Assembly (NCBI GenBank): GCA_024195265.1
Contig: JAJLRJ010000007.1
Span: 13,645,328-13,709,327 of the forward strand
DNA length: 64,000 nucleotides
Source of the DNA: Dendrophyllia cribrosa
Taxonomy: Eukaryota > Cnidaria > Anthozoa > Scleractinia > Dendrophylliidae
Direction of reading: 5' to 3'
Positions 1 to 11,218 of the stretch are shown here, in pieces (position 1 is the first letter of the stretch; every line of letters starts with the position of its first letter). The notes below the pieces were generated by a model, which was given only the letters and a program-made list of their open reading frames with translations, made no database searches and was not told where the DNA came from. A program made the position numbers and the translations under genes.

Positions 1-403
1 TTATAATTGCCGCAAATATCGGAAGCTTCCAGTACGAAGAGAGGGCCTGGAAACGAATGCATTTCAAACTGCCAGCGCCAGAACGGAAAAAGGGACTAAA
101 GGCAAATAACAAAAAAAATCGTTAGCCTGAAAGGAAGCAGAAGCATTAAGCTTCCTGTCAGCCAGCATCCATACATACATATGACATGCCAGCATTTTTT
201 CATAGGAAGTAAAATCCCAGCAGGATTTCTATCCCATGAAAAAAAATTCCAGCCAGGTGAACTTCGGCCGGTCTGGAGCGGATTAATTGAGGAGCAGTTT
301 CGTTGGGTACTTCTAAAACTGCTGACATGTCAACTGACAACTCCTGGCTAATCGCTTGTTATACAGGCACACCACCCGAAGCTTTGATCCTAATCGTTTT
401 CTT

Positions 404-486
404 AAAACTGAATGCAAGGCTGGCACAACGTCAAAGGACAGATTTATTAAATGGCCAGCCGTAGTGCCAGCCTTGCATTCAGTTTT
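404..486. repeat. Perfect 23-bp inverted repeat with 37-bp loop
   Basis: Arms at 404-426 and 464-486 are exact reverse complements; the left arm begins AAAACTGAATGCAAGG. The size suggests a tiny foldback MITE or a rearranged TE end. I see no flanking duplication that would prove insertion. Confidence 0.8.
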
Positions 487-720
487 GTATTTTCACATTC
501 AAGTGACGCCTGGCACGAGATCTTTCACAACGAAGATCCGGCAACTATAGCTACCAACAAGTTTAATTTCTGCGTCGTGTGGACCTCTGCATTCAAAGGT
601 TTTTCCGTTTTCTTTACCAGTACATCATCACAGACATCAATCATCATCAAATTCCGGTCTTCATTCCTCCGGCCGACCATTCAAACCAGACCTCAGAGGC
701 AGGCCCGTAGCAAGGCTAAA

Positions 721-790
721 ATAACTGGGGTGGTGGGGGAGGGCGGAGGGAGGGTGCGGGGGAAGGGGGCGGGGGGAGGGGGCGATCAAA
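721..790 (+). repeat. G-rich low-complexity tract
   Basis: Many runs of three or more G separated by one to four bases give it G-quadruplex potential on the plus strand. A glycine/arginine-rich frame runs across it but is explained by composition alone. Confidence 0.7.
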
Positions 791-1489
791 TGGGCCAAGC
801 AAAGCTACCCCCCTCCCAAAAAAAATAGACATTAGGGAGTTTAAGGAACGATGACGGTGATGGCAACGAGAACGTCAAAAAAGCAATATGTTTAGTAAGA
901 AAACAACAACTCTGCATTTTGATCCATTTCTTTGCCGTTCCTGCAAGACTACGACATGAAATTTCCTTATTTCATGGACTTTTTATGCAGTTATGTCCAG
1001 GATTGCAGCTAATTAGATGCATGGCAAATTTAATAAGCGTCACAAAGTGTCCTCTTGCTCTTCAACTCAAATTCAACATCACTTGTTTTCAAAAATTCAG
1101 ACAATAAACGTCACGAAGTGTCCCCGAAATTCTGCTCTTTAAGTAAAGATAAAAAGGTGCGTTTACCCTAACCTAAAAACAACACTAACACTAATGCTTA
1201 CCTTACATTTCAAAAAAAGATAGTTAACGCTTAGACTTAAGAATGGGGTTAGTTTCTAGAGAAACTGTGGTGTTGCGTCGGTGGGGGGATGAAACACGAG
1301 AATTTAGTTTTATCGACTGAGTCGATAAGGTAAATTGACCACCGTAAAAAGATTCAAATAGCTGACGTTTCGAGCGCTAGCCCTTCGTCGGAGCGAATCA
1401 AGGAATTGTGGGTAGTGTGTGGTTTTATATAGTAAGCGGTGGAGCTACGCTATTGGTGGAAATTTGGTGACGTGAAAAACAAATGTAAA

Positions 1490-1950
1490 TTAGTTGAATG
1501 AAAAGCGTTCGTTGATTCCGTGGGGTTTGAGAGTGCCGATTTGAAAGATGATTTTTTGTTCTAGGTTTTTACGGCTTTCTGTGTTACCCTGGTGTAGGGA
1601 AAGGCCGCAGATTGTCATGTGTTGTTTAGAATGGTTAGTAAGATTAAAATGGCGCGCGACTGGTTTGGATGCGTCTTTGTCATTTTTTTCAACGTCTCGG
1701 AGATGTTCACGAAAACGGTCGCCCAGTCTCCTCCCTGTTTCGCCAATGTATATCTTTTTGCAAAAAGTACATGTTATGCAGTAGATAACATTTACGGAGG
1801 TGCATGTAAAACGATCAGTGATTTTAATAGATCGTTTGGGTCCTGTTATTTTGTCCGCGTTGTGAATGAAAGGACAAGTGTTACATCGTGTGCGTGTGCA
1901 TTTGAAAGTTCCCGGTACATCGTCAGATTTCAGTGCGCTCGTAACTTTCG
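1490..1950 (-). pseudogene. Penelope-like GIY-YIG endonuclease, 5'-truncated
   Basis: The minus frame encodes the C-terminal end of a Penelope-like polyprotein. It has a Cys-rich stretch (CTRTRCNTCPF), then the GIY-YIG nuclease hallmark VIYCITCTFCKKIYIGETGR followed by LGDRFREHL, and a conserved tail ending in FSFN and a stop at 1490. In this family the domain nicks target DNA for target-primed reverse transcription. The reverse transcriptase domain is missing because the copy is truncated at the inversion junction near 1943. Upstream codons of the open frame read the opposite arm and are not real protein. Confidence 0.8.
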
Positions 1951-2170
1951 TGAACATCTCCGAGACGTTGAAAAAAATGACAAAGACGCATCCAAACCAG
2001 TCGCGCGCCATTTTAATCTTACTAACCATTCTAAACAACACATGACAATCTGCGGCCTTTCCCTACACCAGGGTAACACAGAAAGCCGTAAAAACCTAGA
2101 ACAAAAAATCATCTTTCAAATCGGCACTCTCAAACCCCACGGAATCAACGAACGCTTTTCATTCAACTAA
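1943..2170 (+). pseudogene. Penelope-like GIY-YIG C-terminal fragment, inverted copy
   Basis: The plus-strand frame from FREHLRDVEKNDKDA to the same FSFN stop at 2170 repeats the last ~75 residues of the minus copy. It lacks the GIY-YIG core, because truncation happened further 3' than in its partner. The frame upstream of 1943 reads the antisense of the other arm and is not meaningful. Confidence 0.75.
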
Positions 2171-2376
2171 TTTACATTTGTTTTTCACGTCACCAAATTT
2201 CCACCAATAGCGTAGCTCCACCGCTTACTATATAAAACCACACACTACCCACAATTCCTTGATTCGCTCCGACGAAGGGCTAGCGCTCGAAACGTCAGCT
2301 ATTTGAATCTTTTTACGGTGGTCAATTTACCTTATCGACTCAGTCGATAAAACTAAATTCTCGTGCTTAGACTTAA

Positions 2377-4634
2377 GGGCCCTTTATAGTATCTTTTCAG
2401 GCCGTTGCTAGGGAAAAATCAGTTTGCTCTAGCTCGGCAGATTTTTGCTTATATTTGACCAAATTTGAACAGCAACCTTTAAGTACACCTGTGGTTCGGG
2501 TTGTGACGTCATCAGGCCACGCCCAATGTCACGTGACCCAAAACAGAAAAATGAGCGTAACTTCAGAAACTTACAGTTTTATCAAAAAAATTTTGCATCA
2601 TTTGATTTTATACACCATTTAAAAAAAACGTAAGCATGCGTTTTCTTTAAGGATGAAAAGTAAAAATAATATGAGGAAAAATGTGTTCTCAAAACCACGT
2701 TTATGCGTCTTAATTTTTTGTTTTTTGATTTTTCGCAAAAAGCATGCTTACGTTTCACGAAAAATCTTTTATCTTTCGATTGAATTTGTTAAAAATAAAT
2801 TAGCCTCTATTTGCGCCGAGTTAGGTTCGCCTTTGTCTTTACCGGAAATAGGTGGCCTGTTGTCAGCCTGGGCTTCCTGTGCTATAAATCTCTTGAAGTA
2901 AGACCTTCATTTCTTAGGATTTGTTGACTATGGTTATCGTTTGTGAAGTACGTTTCAACCTTCACTCGAAAAAGTTGCCTTTCTTTGCAGACAAGGAGAA
3001 ACGAGTCACGCCTGTGCCTGTCAGATCACTTCGATCACTTTAGCAGGCATGGGTGAGCGGAAAATGCCTTCAAATCCAAAACGTCCAAAGCATTGTTCTG
3101 GTAACACACGCATCTGTGAGACGGTTTCTCTTGAATTTGAAGAGCAGTATGGCACTTCCATAAAAAAGAAAGAAACTTATCTTTCTCTTTCTTTTTCAAA
3201 CAACAGTCGACAATCTTTGGAGCAAAAAATATAATTACTAGATATCCTCCATCGACATTTTTTTTTCAATTTAGTTCTTATTATTTTCCCCCTCTAAAAT
3301 AACAACAAAGCCATTAGAGCAGTCCTATTTGTTTTATCAGAAGCTTATTAGTTTTGTGCTTCTAATTTTAACACATGCAATGTTTTTAAGTCATATACAG
3401 ATCGAAACGGAAAAGATGCAATGTTATTTTGTTTTGTTTGCCCAAAATTATGCGCCGTTCTGACGTTTAATTTGTTTTATGTGCAAACGGTTATCTCAGT
3501 TAAGTGGCCAGTTTTGGCGGAATAGCTCGAAAGAAATCAAACAGTTAAGAAGTACTCGATTGTTATTAAAGTGCAAGGCAGAATAGGCGAAGTCAAAAGA
3601 CAAAAGTCCAAGGTTGAAGTCCGTGTTTTGAATAACAAGAAACCTTATGCAACACCAGCGCCAAATCCATCTAAATCGATGCTTCAATTTGTTTTCATTC
3701 AATGAAAATATAAATCTAAAACGTAAACATCTTTTTTCAATAGGTACAAGACACTGTCTTACTTTTTTAATTTAAAGTCTTTTTTTATTTTTTCACTGAA
3801 GTTTTTGCCTGAAGTTGCATCGTATCAACACACGGGATTAACTGATAAATTAACTGATAAATTGTCATTACAATTTATCAGTTAATCCCGCAGTTAATCT
3901 TTCACGGACGTAAAAAAAACGTAAGCTTATGAGTAATAAAACTAAACAAATTGAAAATAATTTTTTTTATTAATAATTTCCGTCAAACAAATTTGAACTC
4001 ACTGTACTTTGTTCATTCACACTTCGTTGAAATCTGTACAACTTTGACGGCTTCTAAGTTTATACTAGAAATCCGCCCTAAGAAATACGTAAAAACTGTA
4101 GCTACGAGAAAAACAAACGCGCTAGCTTCGCGTTGAAATTGCAAAAACTCGAGCACTTTTTTGCAAATGTTAACATCTTACTCACATGATGTTGGCGCCA
4201 GATATATCCTCTAACTTCTCAGTCCAGAATTCCTCGGCAGTTGACCTGGTCAGCATTGACAAAAAGAAACGAAAAAACGGTACGAAGACTGAAGCAGTTG
4301 GAATAAACTTTCAGCAAATTCCGATATCTGTGAACTGATCAGTTGAGCGTTCTTACTCCTTCAGTTATTTCTACGTTTTGAATCAGCTTGAAAACCGTCC
4401 AAGACGAATCTTTCCAGAGAAAAATATCCAGCTTCAAATAAGTTTAAGTACTAACCAAGAATTCAGGAGTTGAACGAGACGAACTTCAAATTTGGCATTG
4501 TTTATAGGACAATTTTGAATTTGTACGGACTATCGCGCGAAGCTGCCGGTCACTTTCACCGGAAGTAAAATTGTACTTGATTTAGCTCTGCATAGCAACC
4601 GCATTACCTAGCAACGGAATAGTATAATGGGCCC
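2377..4634 (+). mobile_element. Element A: non-autonomous TTAA transposon
   Basis: The element runs from GGGCCCTTTATAGTATC to its complement GTATAATGGGCCC and is bounded by TTAA at 2373-2376 and 4635-4638. TTAA duplication with GGG-starting termini fits the Kolobok superfamily better than piggyBac, which usually begins CCC. I see no transposase frame. The left ~400 bp closely matches the left end of element B, and the right ~100 bp resembles B's right end, so A is probably mobilised by a B-type enzyme. Over its whole length A matches element C in reverse orientation. It includes a hairpin near 3837-3897 around GATTAACTGATAAAT. Confidence 0.8.
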
Positions 4635-5249
4635 TTAAGGGCCCGTTATAGTATCTTTTGAGGCCGTTGCTAGGGAAAAATCAGTTTGCTCTAGCTCAGC
4701 AAATGTTTGCTTATATTTGACCAAATTTGAACAACAACCTTTAAGTACACGTGTGGTTCGGGTGATGACGTCATCAGGCCACGCCCATTGTCACGTGACC
4801 CAAAACAGAAAAATGAGCATAACTTAATAAACTTACCATTTTATTTAAAATTTGTAGTATCATTTGATTTTATAATCAATTTGCAAGAAACGTAAGCATG
4901 CGTTTTCCTCTAGGACGAAATACAAAAAAAATATGACGAAAAATGTGTCCTAAAAACCAGTTTTTTGCCTCTAATTTTTTTGTTTTTTGTTTTTTCGCAA
5001 AAAGCATGCTTACGTTTCTTGAAAAATAGTTGATCTTTCGATTGCATTTAAAAAACAGCGTTAATACCTTTATCGCGACGAGAATGGGTCGAATTTGCTG
5101 CACCGGAAGTTGCGAGACAATTTTCAATGGCCAGGTCGCTAAGCTACAGGTTACGAGTTGAAGTGCCCGGATGTAAAATCTGCACGTTCCTGCACGTTCG
5201 ATCGAGCACCGTGTTATTGACTCGATAAATGACATCTTTGAGCATTTTG

Positions 5250-5957
5250 AGATGGAGGGAAGGCATTTTTAGTGCACAGCAGAGTAAAAGATCGCAATAT
5301 TTTGATCTTTGGACCATTTATTAAGGTAAGAAACAAAAGCTTACGTGATTTATGTGGGGAGATAAACATGAAAAATATATTCATTGAGTTGTTTTTTTTT
5401 TTGTTTATTGAGCTGATTGAGACGACAGTAACTTAAGCTTATTGATATCCTTGCGATATCATCCTAAGTTCACTTTTAATATTTACAGATTATTTACAAG
5501 ACATTGTATTATCAAATATTAAGATAACTTGTTAGTCGGCTATCCTTGCGAAGACTTTTGCTGCAATAATTTAACGTGTCCACTTTTGAAAGCGACATAC
5601 AAAAACTATAAGGACTTAAGCTTAGTGTTAATTAATTTATTGTTTATTTCAGTTTCTGTTCACATAAGCTCATTTGTCTCTGATACTTTATCCATTTCTT
5701 ATTATACTCTTTCCCCATTCAAACCTCGTACCAAACATAATACAAATGCAACGAAAAATGAAACCCGATGCAAGGTTTGCAAAAAAATTAACTTGTGTAC
5801 GACAGTGTACTGTAGTATGTACATTTCCTCGCAGCAGGTCTTATAGTTAGCCAACTTGGGCTTTATAACTTTCTACTATTAATTTCTAGCACGTGATTAA
5901 TAATGGTTAGAGTGAAGACAAACTTCATGTAGTTGACCCGGGTAGTTGACCCCAGCT
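5250..5957. other. Body of element B, no gene recognised
   Basis: The sequence after the A-like left end of B is unique and AT-rich and has no recognisable coding signal. An open frame at 5529-5846 shows no family resemblance. It ends with the left copy of the 9-bp TSD ACCCCAGCT at 5949-5957. Confidence 0.5.
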
Positions 5958-6519
5958 CATCCTCGGAGACCCAGGGGCAGTTAGTCGGGGAGGGACGAAG
6001 TAAAAACTCGGCAAAAATCAGCGCGACGAAAGTTTTCAAGAGCGAGCGAACGAGCCCCTGGGTTTCTACACTTACCGAACCAGTTCCACGACCATTTGAA
6101 ATCCCCGTCTCCGATTGGGCAGAAAATTTCTGGCATTGTATTTTTCTGCTCAATCAGCGAGCTGCATCTATCGCCCCATTTTCGTGCCTACTTACACGAA
6201 GATTGTTTTTCCTTGATCGCCGATCGCCATTGCTCGTTCAACTGAGGCGGCTCGCTTGGAAAGTTTTTTAAAAAAAATATATGGCCTCAAAGCCGAGGAT
6301 AATCGTGAGATTCAGCGTGGCCGCATCGAAATCAAACACTCACTGTCGCATTCAAATGTATTGTATCCTTTCAACTCGTAAGTTGTTTTTTTGGTAGACT
6401 CGAGAAACAGCATTTCGTGGTGAATCCCACACCGAAGATACACTTAAAGTTTTCGAAATCTACGCCATGCAGAGTTCTATGAAACCTGAAATATAAATGA
6501 ATTACTGATCACAAGCCGG

Positions 6520-6877
6520 AATACTATACGCCAAAGACTGCAATAGTACGCCGCAGCCTTTTGAGACCCACGCCATAAAAAGATACACACGAAGTGGACA
6601 CTGGCGCTCGAAATCATTATAAAAATTGTTTGGTTGACCAAAAACAAAATTCCCCTGTTTTATTACCGGGCAGTGGATAGCTAATCTCTAAGAGAAACTT
6701 TCCATGTAAAAGAATATTCCTTTACATGGGCCACGCGGTTAACGTTCCTGACTTGCTTTTCGTGCGAATTTTAAAAAGAGGTAAGCTTATACATTGTAAC
6801 TTCAGCTTAAATAAAAAAAAGAATGAATAGTAACAGCTCTCAAAATGTCTTAGTAATGATTGACCCAGCTTCTCTTA
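6520..6877. other. Inner segment of the Mutator-like element, nothing recognised
   Basis: Unique AT-rich sequence between the left TIR and the first Harbinger-like MITE. I see no coding or structural signal. Confidence 0.5.
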
Positions 6878-7063
6878 GGGACCGTTCATTATTTATGGGA
6901 GGGGGAGGGATGGGTGAGAAAATGGGGAGACCTGAAATTTTAACCACTGCAGGAAATGTTTTTGTTATGGAGGGGGGTTTTAAAATTTTGAACAGATGAT
7001 GTCTTAAATAAAAAAGCAAAAACATAACTACAGTGTACCAATAACAACGGGGCACCCCAGATT

Positions 7064-7215
7064 TCAAAGACCGTTTCGCAGATACGGGAAACTGCCCCCA
7101 GGGCATCCCATAATGAGCATTTAAATTAATATATTCCTTTGTTTTCAATGTTCATTATGGGATGCCCTGGGGGCAAAATCAATATGACTGCCGTATCCGC
7201 GAAACGGGCTATGGC
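7064..7215. repeat. Imperfect long palindrome
   Basis: CCCCCAGGGCATCCCATAAT near 7095 and its complement near 7155 form inverted arms. The outer arms CCGTTTCGCAGATACGG and CCGTATCCGCGAAACGG extend the match. It is probably a foldback MITE or inverted duplication inside the Harbinger-like element. Confidence 0.6.
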
Positions 7216-7327
7216 TAGGAGCCTTTGGGCTCTCTATGATGCTTCTAAGAGCACAGCCTTGCACAGTATTTTAGTGCAGTCATGGAGCATGATTTATAAT
7301 TTTAATTTCTTTATTTGGTACTGCCAT

Positions 7328-7577
7328 AATCCACCGTAGGAAAAAAGATGGCGGCTGTTCATTTTACCACAATACCTTGCTGACCTAACACAGCACATTA
7401 GGCACAAAGAAAGCCCAATTTTTACAATATTTGTTCCAGTACTAAGGACAATGTGTAGACTAGGTTTGAAGATTTTATAACTTTTCTTTACATTTTTATG
7501 AACGTTGTTAAGGTTTTTGTGCGCTAAGAATTATGGGTAAATGTTCCAGCCGCCATCTTTTTTCCTACGGTGGATTG
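7328..7577. mobile_element. Small MITE with ~50-bp TIRs
   Basis: ATCCACCGTAGGAAAAAAGA at the left is mirrored at the right, followed by GATGGCGGCT and a weaker match to about 50 bp. It is non-coding. The ends are nearly palindromic, so I could not define the TSD. Confidence 0.6.
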
Positions 7578-7674
7578 TACATGACATTGCTTAAAGTTTT
7601 AACCCATCATTAAACATATTACTGGATTGTAACAGTATTAAACTGGAGGGTTTTAGTGACGTTAAAAGTAATTA

Positions 7675-8113
7675 GGGACGGACCATTATTTTTTGACGGG
7701 GGGTGTTGGAAAATTTTCACATGCAAACATTTTTTGCAGTGTTCCGCAAAGTCCTATTTTTCTAATGACTTTTGCTGCAACTTTTACTTTTTTGTCTTTT
7801 GTTTGTAACACACAAAGCACTGTCTTTTGCTTTTCTTTTCTTTACTTACTAGTTATTTTTAATATATATCCTAAACTGTAATCTAGTAGTGATTATTATG
7901 AAATAAAAAAAAATAATAAAAAATAAAAAAATTTTTATGCGGCACCTGCTGCAAACAATTTATTTTGTGTCTCCGTCCAACTGCCATACTTCCAGCAAAC
8001 AATTTTTCTTTATTTTTTGCTTGCATACAATTTATTTCAGTGTTTATAGCCTCTGCAAACAATTTATTTCAAAATTTTCCAACACCCCCCGTCAAAAAAT
8101 AATGGTCCGTCCC
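7675..8113. mobile_element. Harbinger-like MITE, 439 bp, TTA TSD
   Basis: Ends GGGACGGACCATTATTTTTT and its complement form ~45-bp near-perfect TIRs flanked by TTA (7672-7674 and 8114-8116). It has no coding capacity. The termini resemble those of the enclosing element (GGGAC.G.CCATTATTT), so both were probably moved by the same kind of transposase. Confidence 0.8.
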
Positions 8114-9059
8114 TTAGTATCTGTAACCCTCGCCAAAGGAATTTTCCTGATCTGCTACATGGACATGAAGTTGAAGAACTGTTAGTAGTATTTTGTAGTT
8201 ATCAGTTCATCCCTTGTCATCCTTGTAAGTGAGTCAACCCACCCACGTGCATCACTCCCGGTTTCTGGGTAAGCTCAGTAGCAGTGGTTTTGTATATTGC
8301 AATAAATCTTTATACAGCCCAGCTGAGTCTCGGTTGTGATAGTAATAAACAACTATTAAAGTCTTAACTATAGTTCTTCAAATGCACAGTGGACCAAGTG
8401 GTTGAATTGCTTCGATAAAGAAAACCACACAAGAGTCAAAATGCCATAAGTTGTAATAACTATTTATTAATAAATTTACTGAAAATTATTCTTATAACTT
8501 TTTTTCATTTCCTGTTACAACATGTTATGGTTTTATTGTTTTTGTGTCTGGTTTATACAGGTTTATGTCTCCTCCATATTCTCATTCCCATCATACCCCA
8601 GGCCCATCATATCCCAAATTTACACCTATATGATTAATAAATATGATATTAGATGCACAGTTTTTAATATCAAGACAGCAATTCAGTCACCCCCAAATTT
8701 TCACCTACTTTAGATCTGAAAACCAACACGCTAGCCACTACATCATCATGCCGCCACAAAAATATGTATGGATACATACAATACAACTTTCATTTTATAG
8801 AAATCAGATTAATAGTGGGGGGGGGGGGGGTATTGAAATTCTTCCCCAACAGAACAGGGGGGGGGGCTGAAAAAATCCAGATTCACTAAGGTGGGAACAT
8901 GAAACAGAAAAAATTAAAATTTGTTAATTTCTCACCCATCCCCCCCCCCCCCCTCCCATAAATAATGAACGGTCCCTTATGCTTGTCCAACCATAGCCGG
9001 AGGTCCTTAAAATCTGAAGGCTTGAAATTGGATCTTTTGGAAGTGTTTCAATGGGTGAC

Positions 9060-9142
9060 CCTATTCCGCGGAATGACGGAATGGAATGGCGGAATGACGG
9101 AATGGCGGAATATTCTAAAACACGGAATGGCGGAATATTCTA
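9060..9142 (+). repeat. Left minisatellite of the Merlin element, first block
   Basis: Short tandem units built from GGAATGGC and GGAATATTCTAAAACAC. The array is cut by the MITE at 9143-9913 and resumes at 9914-9990. The mirror array lies at 12053-12250. Confidence 0.8.
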
Positions 9143-9913
9143 AGGGAAGGTACGTTTTTTCTTGGGGGGGGAGGGCTGGGGAATTTTGGTATTTTTTTTT
9201 CAAAAAAGTATTGGCCCTCCCTTGCGTTTTAACAAAAAAACTCCTGACCCCCCACCTTTAGGTGACTGACAGAAGTGCGACCCTCGCTTGTGAACGCAAA
9301 GTGTTTGAATACAAATATATCTCATATTGAATGTATCCGCGCTGAAACAAGGAAAATGCGAACAATCAGTGTGGGATATTTACGTTTTATAGCTGAAGTT
9401 TGAACCTTGACTATTATAAAAGTTTTGAGCATAAAATATCTATTTAAAGGGAAAATACACACGCTTGTTTCTTCGACTAGCCGGCATTGCTGTTGGTTAT
9501 TTTAACAAGTACGGTTTATTTGTTTAGCATGAGAAATCTGCCTCTCAAAAACAAATATTTCCTACATTTCCTAATTCTGTAAAAGGCAGACAGGTCTTTT
9601 ACGGACGGAAAAGGATTCGATTCCTTCGAGAAATGAATGTGCCATGGCATAATATACATGTAGAAATGTAACCTAGTATCCATAATAAAACACAAAATTA
9701 AATCAAAGTAGGTGGAAAGAAAAACTTAATCTGTAAGAAAAATGGAATGCAACATCACAAAATTTCTCATTAAAAAATTCTGGAAAAGATGTGTGACCCT
9801 CCCTTGAATAGCTCACATGAGGTATGGCCCTCCCCTTTTGGTGCTCACTTTCACTGATGACCCTCCCCTCTGAGGCCCCAGCCCTCCCTCCCCAAGAAAA
9901 AACGTACCTTCCC
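9143..9913. mobile_element. TA-flanked MITE, 771 bp
   Basis: GGGAAGGTACGTTTTTTCTT near the left end is mirrored at the right end (AAGAAAAAACGTACCTTCCC). The flanking minisatellite unit reads continuously if the element and one TA (9141-9142 and 9914-9915) are removed, which gives a direct view of the empty site. A TA target suggests Tc1/mariner-type mobilisation. It is non-coding and contains several dispersed GGGAGGGTC-type blocks on the minus strand. Confidence 0.75.
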
Positions 9914-9990
9914 TAAAACACGGAATGACGGAATATTCTAAAACATGGAATGGCGGAATATTCTAAAACACGGAATGGCGGAATATTCTA
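9914..9990 (+). repeat. Left minisatellite, second block
   Basis: Continuation of the GGAATGGCGGAATATTCTAA array after the MITE. About three units with single-base variants. Confidence 0.8.
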
Positions 9991-10375
9991 AAACACGATT
10001 GTCGATACGATCAGGGCGCGAAAAATGATCCTTTTTCGTGCCCTGATAAGATGCCCTGATAAGATCTTTCATCCTCCTGGTGCCTTAATATCGCAGGCTC
10101 ACTTTCCCACACTCAGTGCTTCAATAGTAAGAAGAATTGATCGTGCGTACATACTTGAAGTGCTATGGATACTTGCGAACATTTTTTAAGGTCGAAGTTT
10201 CCTTTGGCGTTCTGTATTTCTTAGCTGGGCAAAAATAAGCGATTTCAGAATATCCCGCCACTTTTGAACGACATAAAACTACTGCTCCCATGCTCCCGCA
10301 GTGGGCAGTGACGAACGTGTTTTCTGTTAATGCTCCCGCAGTCCCGCGGTCCTGAAGTCGCTAATTCAGTGGTTG

Positions 10376-11218
10376 ATGTCAGAAAGCCTACTAGGCAAGT
10401 CTCGAGTATGTTCCGTGTGCAACGATGATATGAAACTTGTAAGATGCGAAGACCGCTCGGATGCTTTTAAATGGGAGTGTAGAAGACAGGTTAACAACAA
10501 AAGGCACAGAGTGGAGATGTCAATAAGAGCAGGTAGCTGGTTTGAGAAAAGCAACATGACGCTGGAGGAGATCTTAAAATTTACGTATTGGTGGTGTCAG
10601 GATCTCGATCAGGCCCAGATAAGACATGAAATTGGACTAGGCAGAAGTACAGGTGTGGATTGGGACAGTTTTTGCCGGGAAGTCTGTGAGATCACATTAT
10701 TTGAAAACAGCGAGAGAATTGGAGGAGAGGGCAGAGTGGTGCAGATCGACGAGAGTAAGTTTGGAAAAAGAAAATTCTATCGGGGACACCACGTCGAAGG
10801 GCAATGGGTGTTCGGCGGCATCGAGAGCGACAGCAGAAAATGTTTTCTTGTTGCCGTAGAGAAAAGAGGTCAGGCAACTTTGCTTCCGATCATCCAACGG
10901 TGGATTGAGCCTGGTACAATTATAATTTCTGACTGCTGGAAAGCCTACTGCAATCTACAGCAACATGGGTACACACATTTCACGGTAAACCACCCGAAGG
11001 AGTTTGTGAATGCAGCTGGTCAAAGCACAAACAAAATGGAAGGCCACTGGCGACAAGCTAAGGCAAAATTTCCACCGTTCGGCGTTAGAAAACACCAGTT
11101 TTCGTCGTACTTAGCGGAGTTCATGTGGAGATATATGAATAGAGAGGAAGACTTATTTGAAAAATTTTTAGAAGCTGTAAAACAAATTTATGCTCCAAAT
11201 AAGAGTAACAAAGATTGA
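10376..11218 (+). CDS. Merlin (IS1595/ISXO2-like) DDE transposase
   Basis: An uninterrupted frame of 280 residues from the ATG at 10376; an upstream in-frame TTG is less likely. It would catalyse cut-and-paste transposition of the Merlin element in the nucleus. The N-terminal third has paired cysteines (CSVCNDDMKL near residue 15 and a later WECRR), consistent with the zinc-binding region of IS1595-type enzymes. Catalytic positions read as IDESKFGKRK (first Asp), IISDCWKAY (second Asp), and TNKMEGHWRQAK (Asn then the final Glu), the ISXO2-like pattern. The length is normal for Merlin. No introns are needed. The frame lies between inverted repeats 10241-10304 and 11682-11744. Intactness suggests recent activity. 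Bacterial contamination is unlikely given the eukaryotic flanks and TIRs. Confidence 0.88.
   Translation: MSESLLGKSRVCSVCNDDMKLVRCEDRSDAFKWECRRQVNNKRHRVEMSIRAGSWFEKSNMTLEEILKFTYWWCQDLDQAQIRHEIGLGRSTGVDWDSFCREVCEITLFENSERIGGEGRVVQIDESKFGKRKFYRGHHVEGQWVFGGIESDSRKCFLVAVEKRGQATLLPIIQRWIEPGTIIISDCWKAYCNLQQHGYTHFTVNHPKEFVNAAGQSTNKMEGHWRQAKAKFPPFGVRKHQFSSYLAEFMWRYMNREEDLFEKFLEAVKQIYAPNKSNKD

Larger units (their letters stand above)
1..1228. other. Left flank, no gene recognised
   Basis: I see no credible coding exon here. The open frames are short, low in complexity or unlike any family I know. The stretch holds a perfect hairpin at 404-486 and a G-rich tract near 720-790, both listed separately. 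It ends at the left copy of the 13-bp TSD of the Penelope-like insertion (1229-1241), so the bases just left of 1241 are also the original left flank of element A. Confidence 0.6.
1242..2364. mobile_element. Inverted Penelope-like element pair with 13-bp TSD
   Basis: Two copies of one Penelope-like 3' region lie in opposite orientation. The minus copy spans about 1242-1943 and the plus copy about 1943-2364, with their 3' ends facing outward. The arms are near-identical over about 430 bp, for example ACGTTTCGAGCGCTAGC at 1363 and its complement near 2290. The whole is flanked by a direct repeat GCTTAGACTTAAG at 1229-1241 and 2365-2377, consistent with a TSD. The right copy covers the left TTAA and first base of element A, so this insertion is younger than A. 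Inverted partial duplications are a known outcome of Penelope-like retrotransposition. Confidence 0.75.
6878..8976. mobile_element. Harbinger-like non-autonomous element, TTA TSD
   Basis: The termini GGGACCGTTCATTATTTATG and its complement face each other, with a matching G-rich extension (GGGATGGGTGAGA). They are flanked by TTA at 6875-6877 and 8977-8979. A TTA/TAA target and GGG-starting ends fit PIF/Harbinger. There is no transposase frame. It hosts two further MITEs (7328-7577 and 7675-8113). Confidence 0.7.

Noticed and set aside
451..828. Glycine-rich 125-residue protein
   Set aside because: Composition follows the G-rich tract. No motif, no codon bias and no start context that stands out.
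1619..2170. A single 183-residue plus-strand protein
   Set aside because: The first half is the antisense of the minus Penelope-like copy. The frame exists only because of the inverted repeat.
5933..6271. Protein encoded in the Mutator-like TIR
   Set aside because: The mirror TIR has an equivalent short antisense frame, and the frames stop at random places. No domain is visible.
10376..11218. Bacterial IS1595 contamination
   Set aside because: The frame lies inside mirrored TIRs and nested eukaryotic MITEs. Merlin transposases are the eukaryotic branch of this family.
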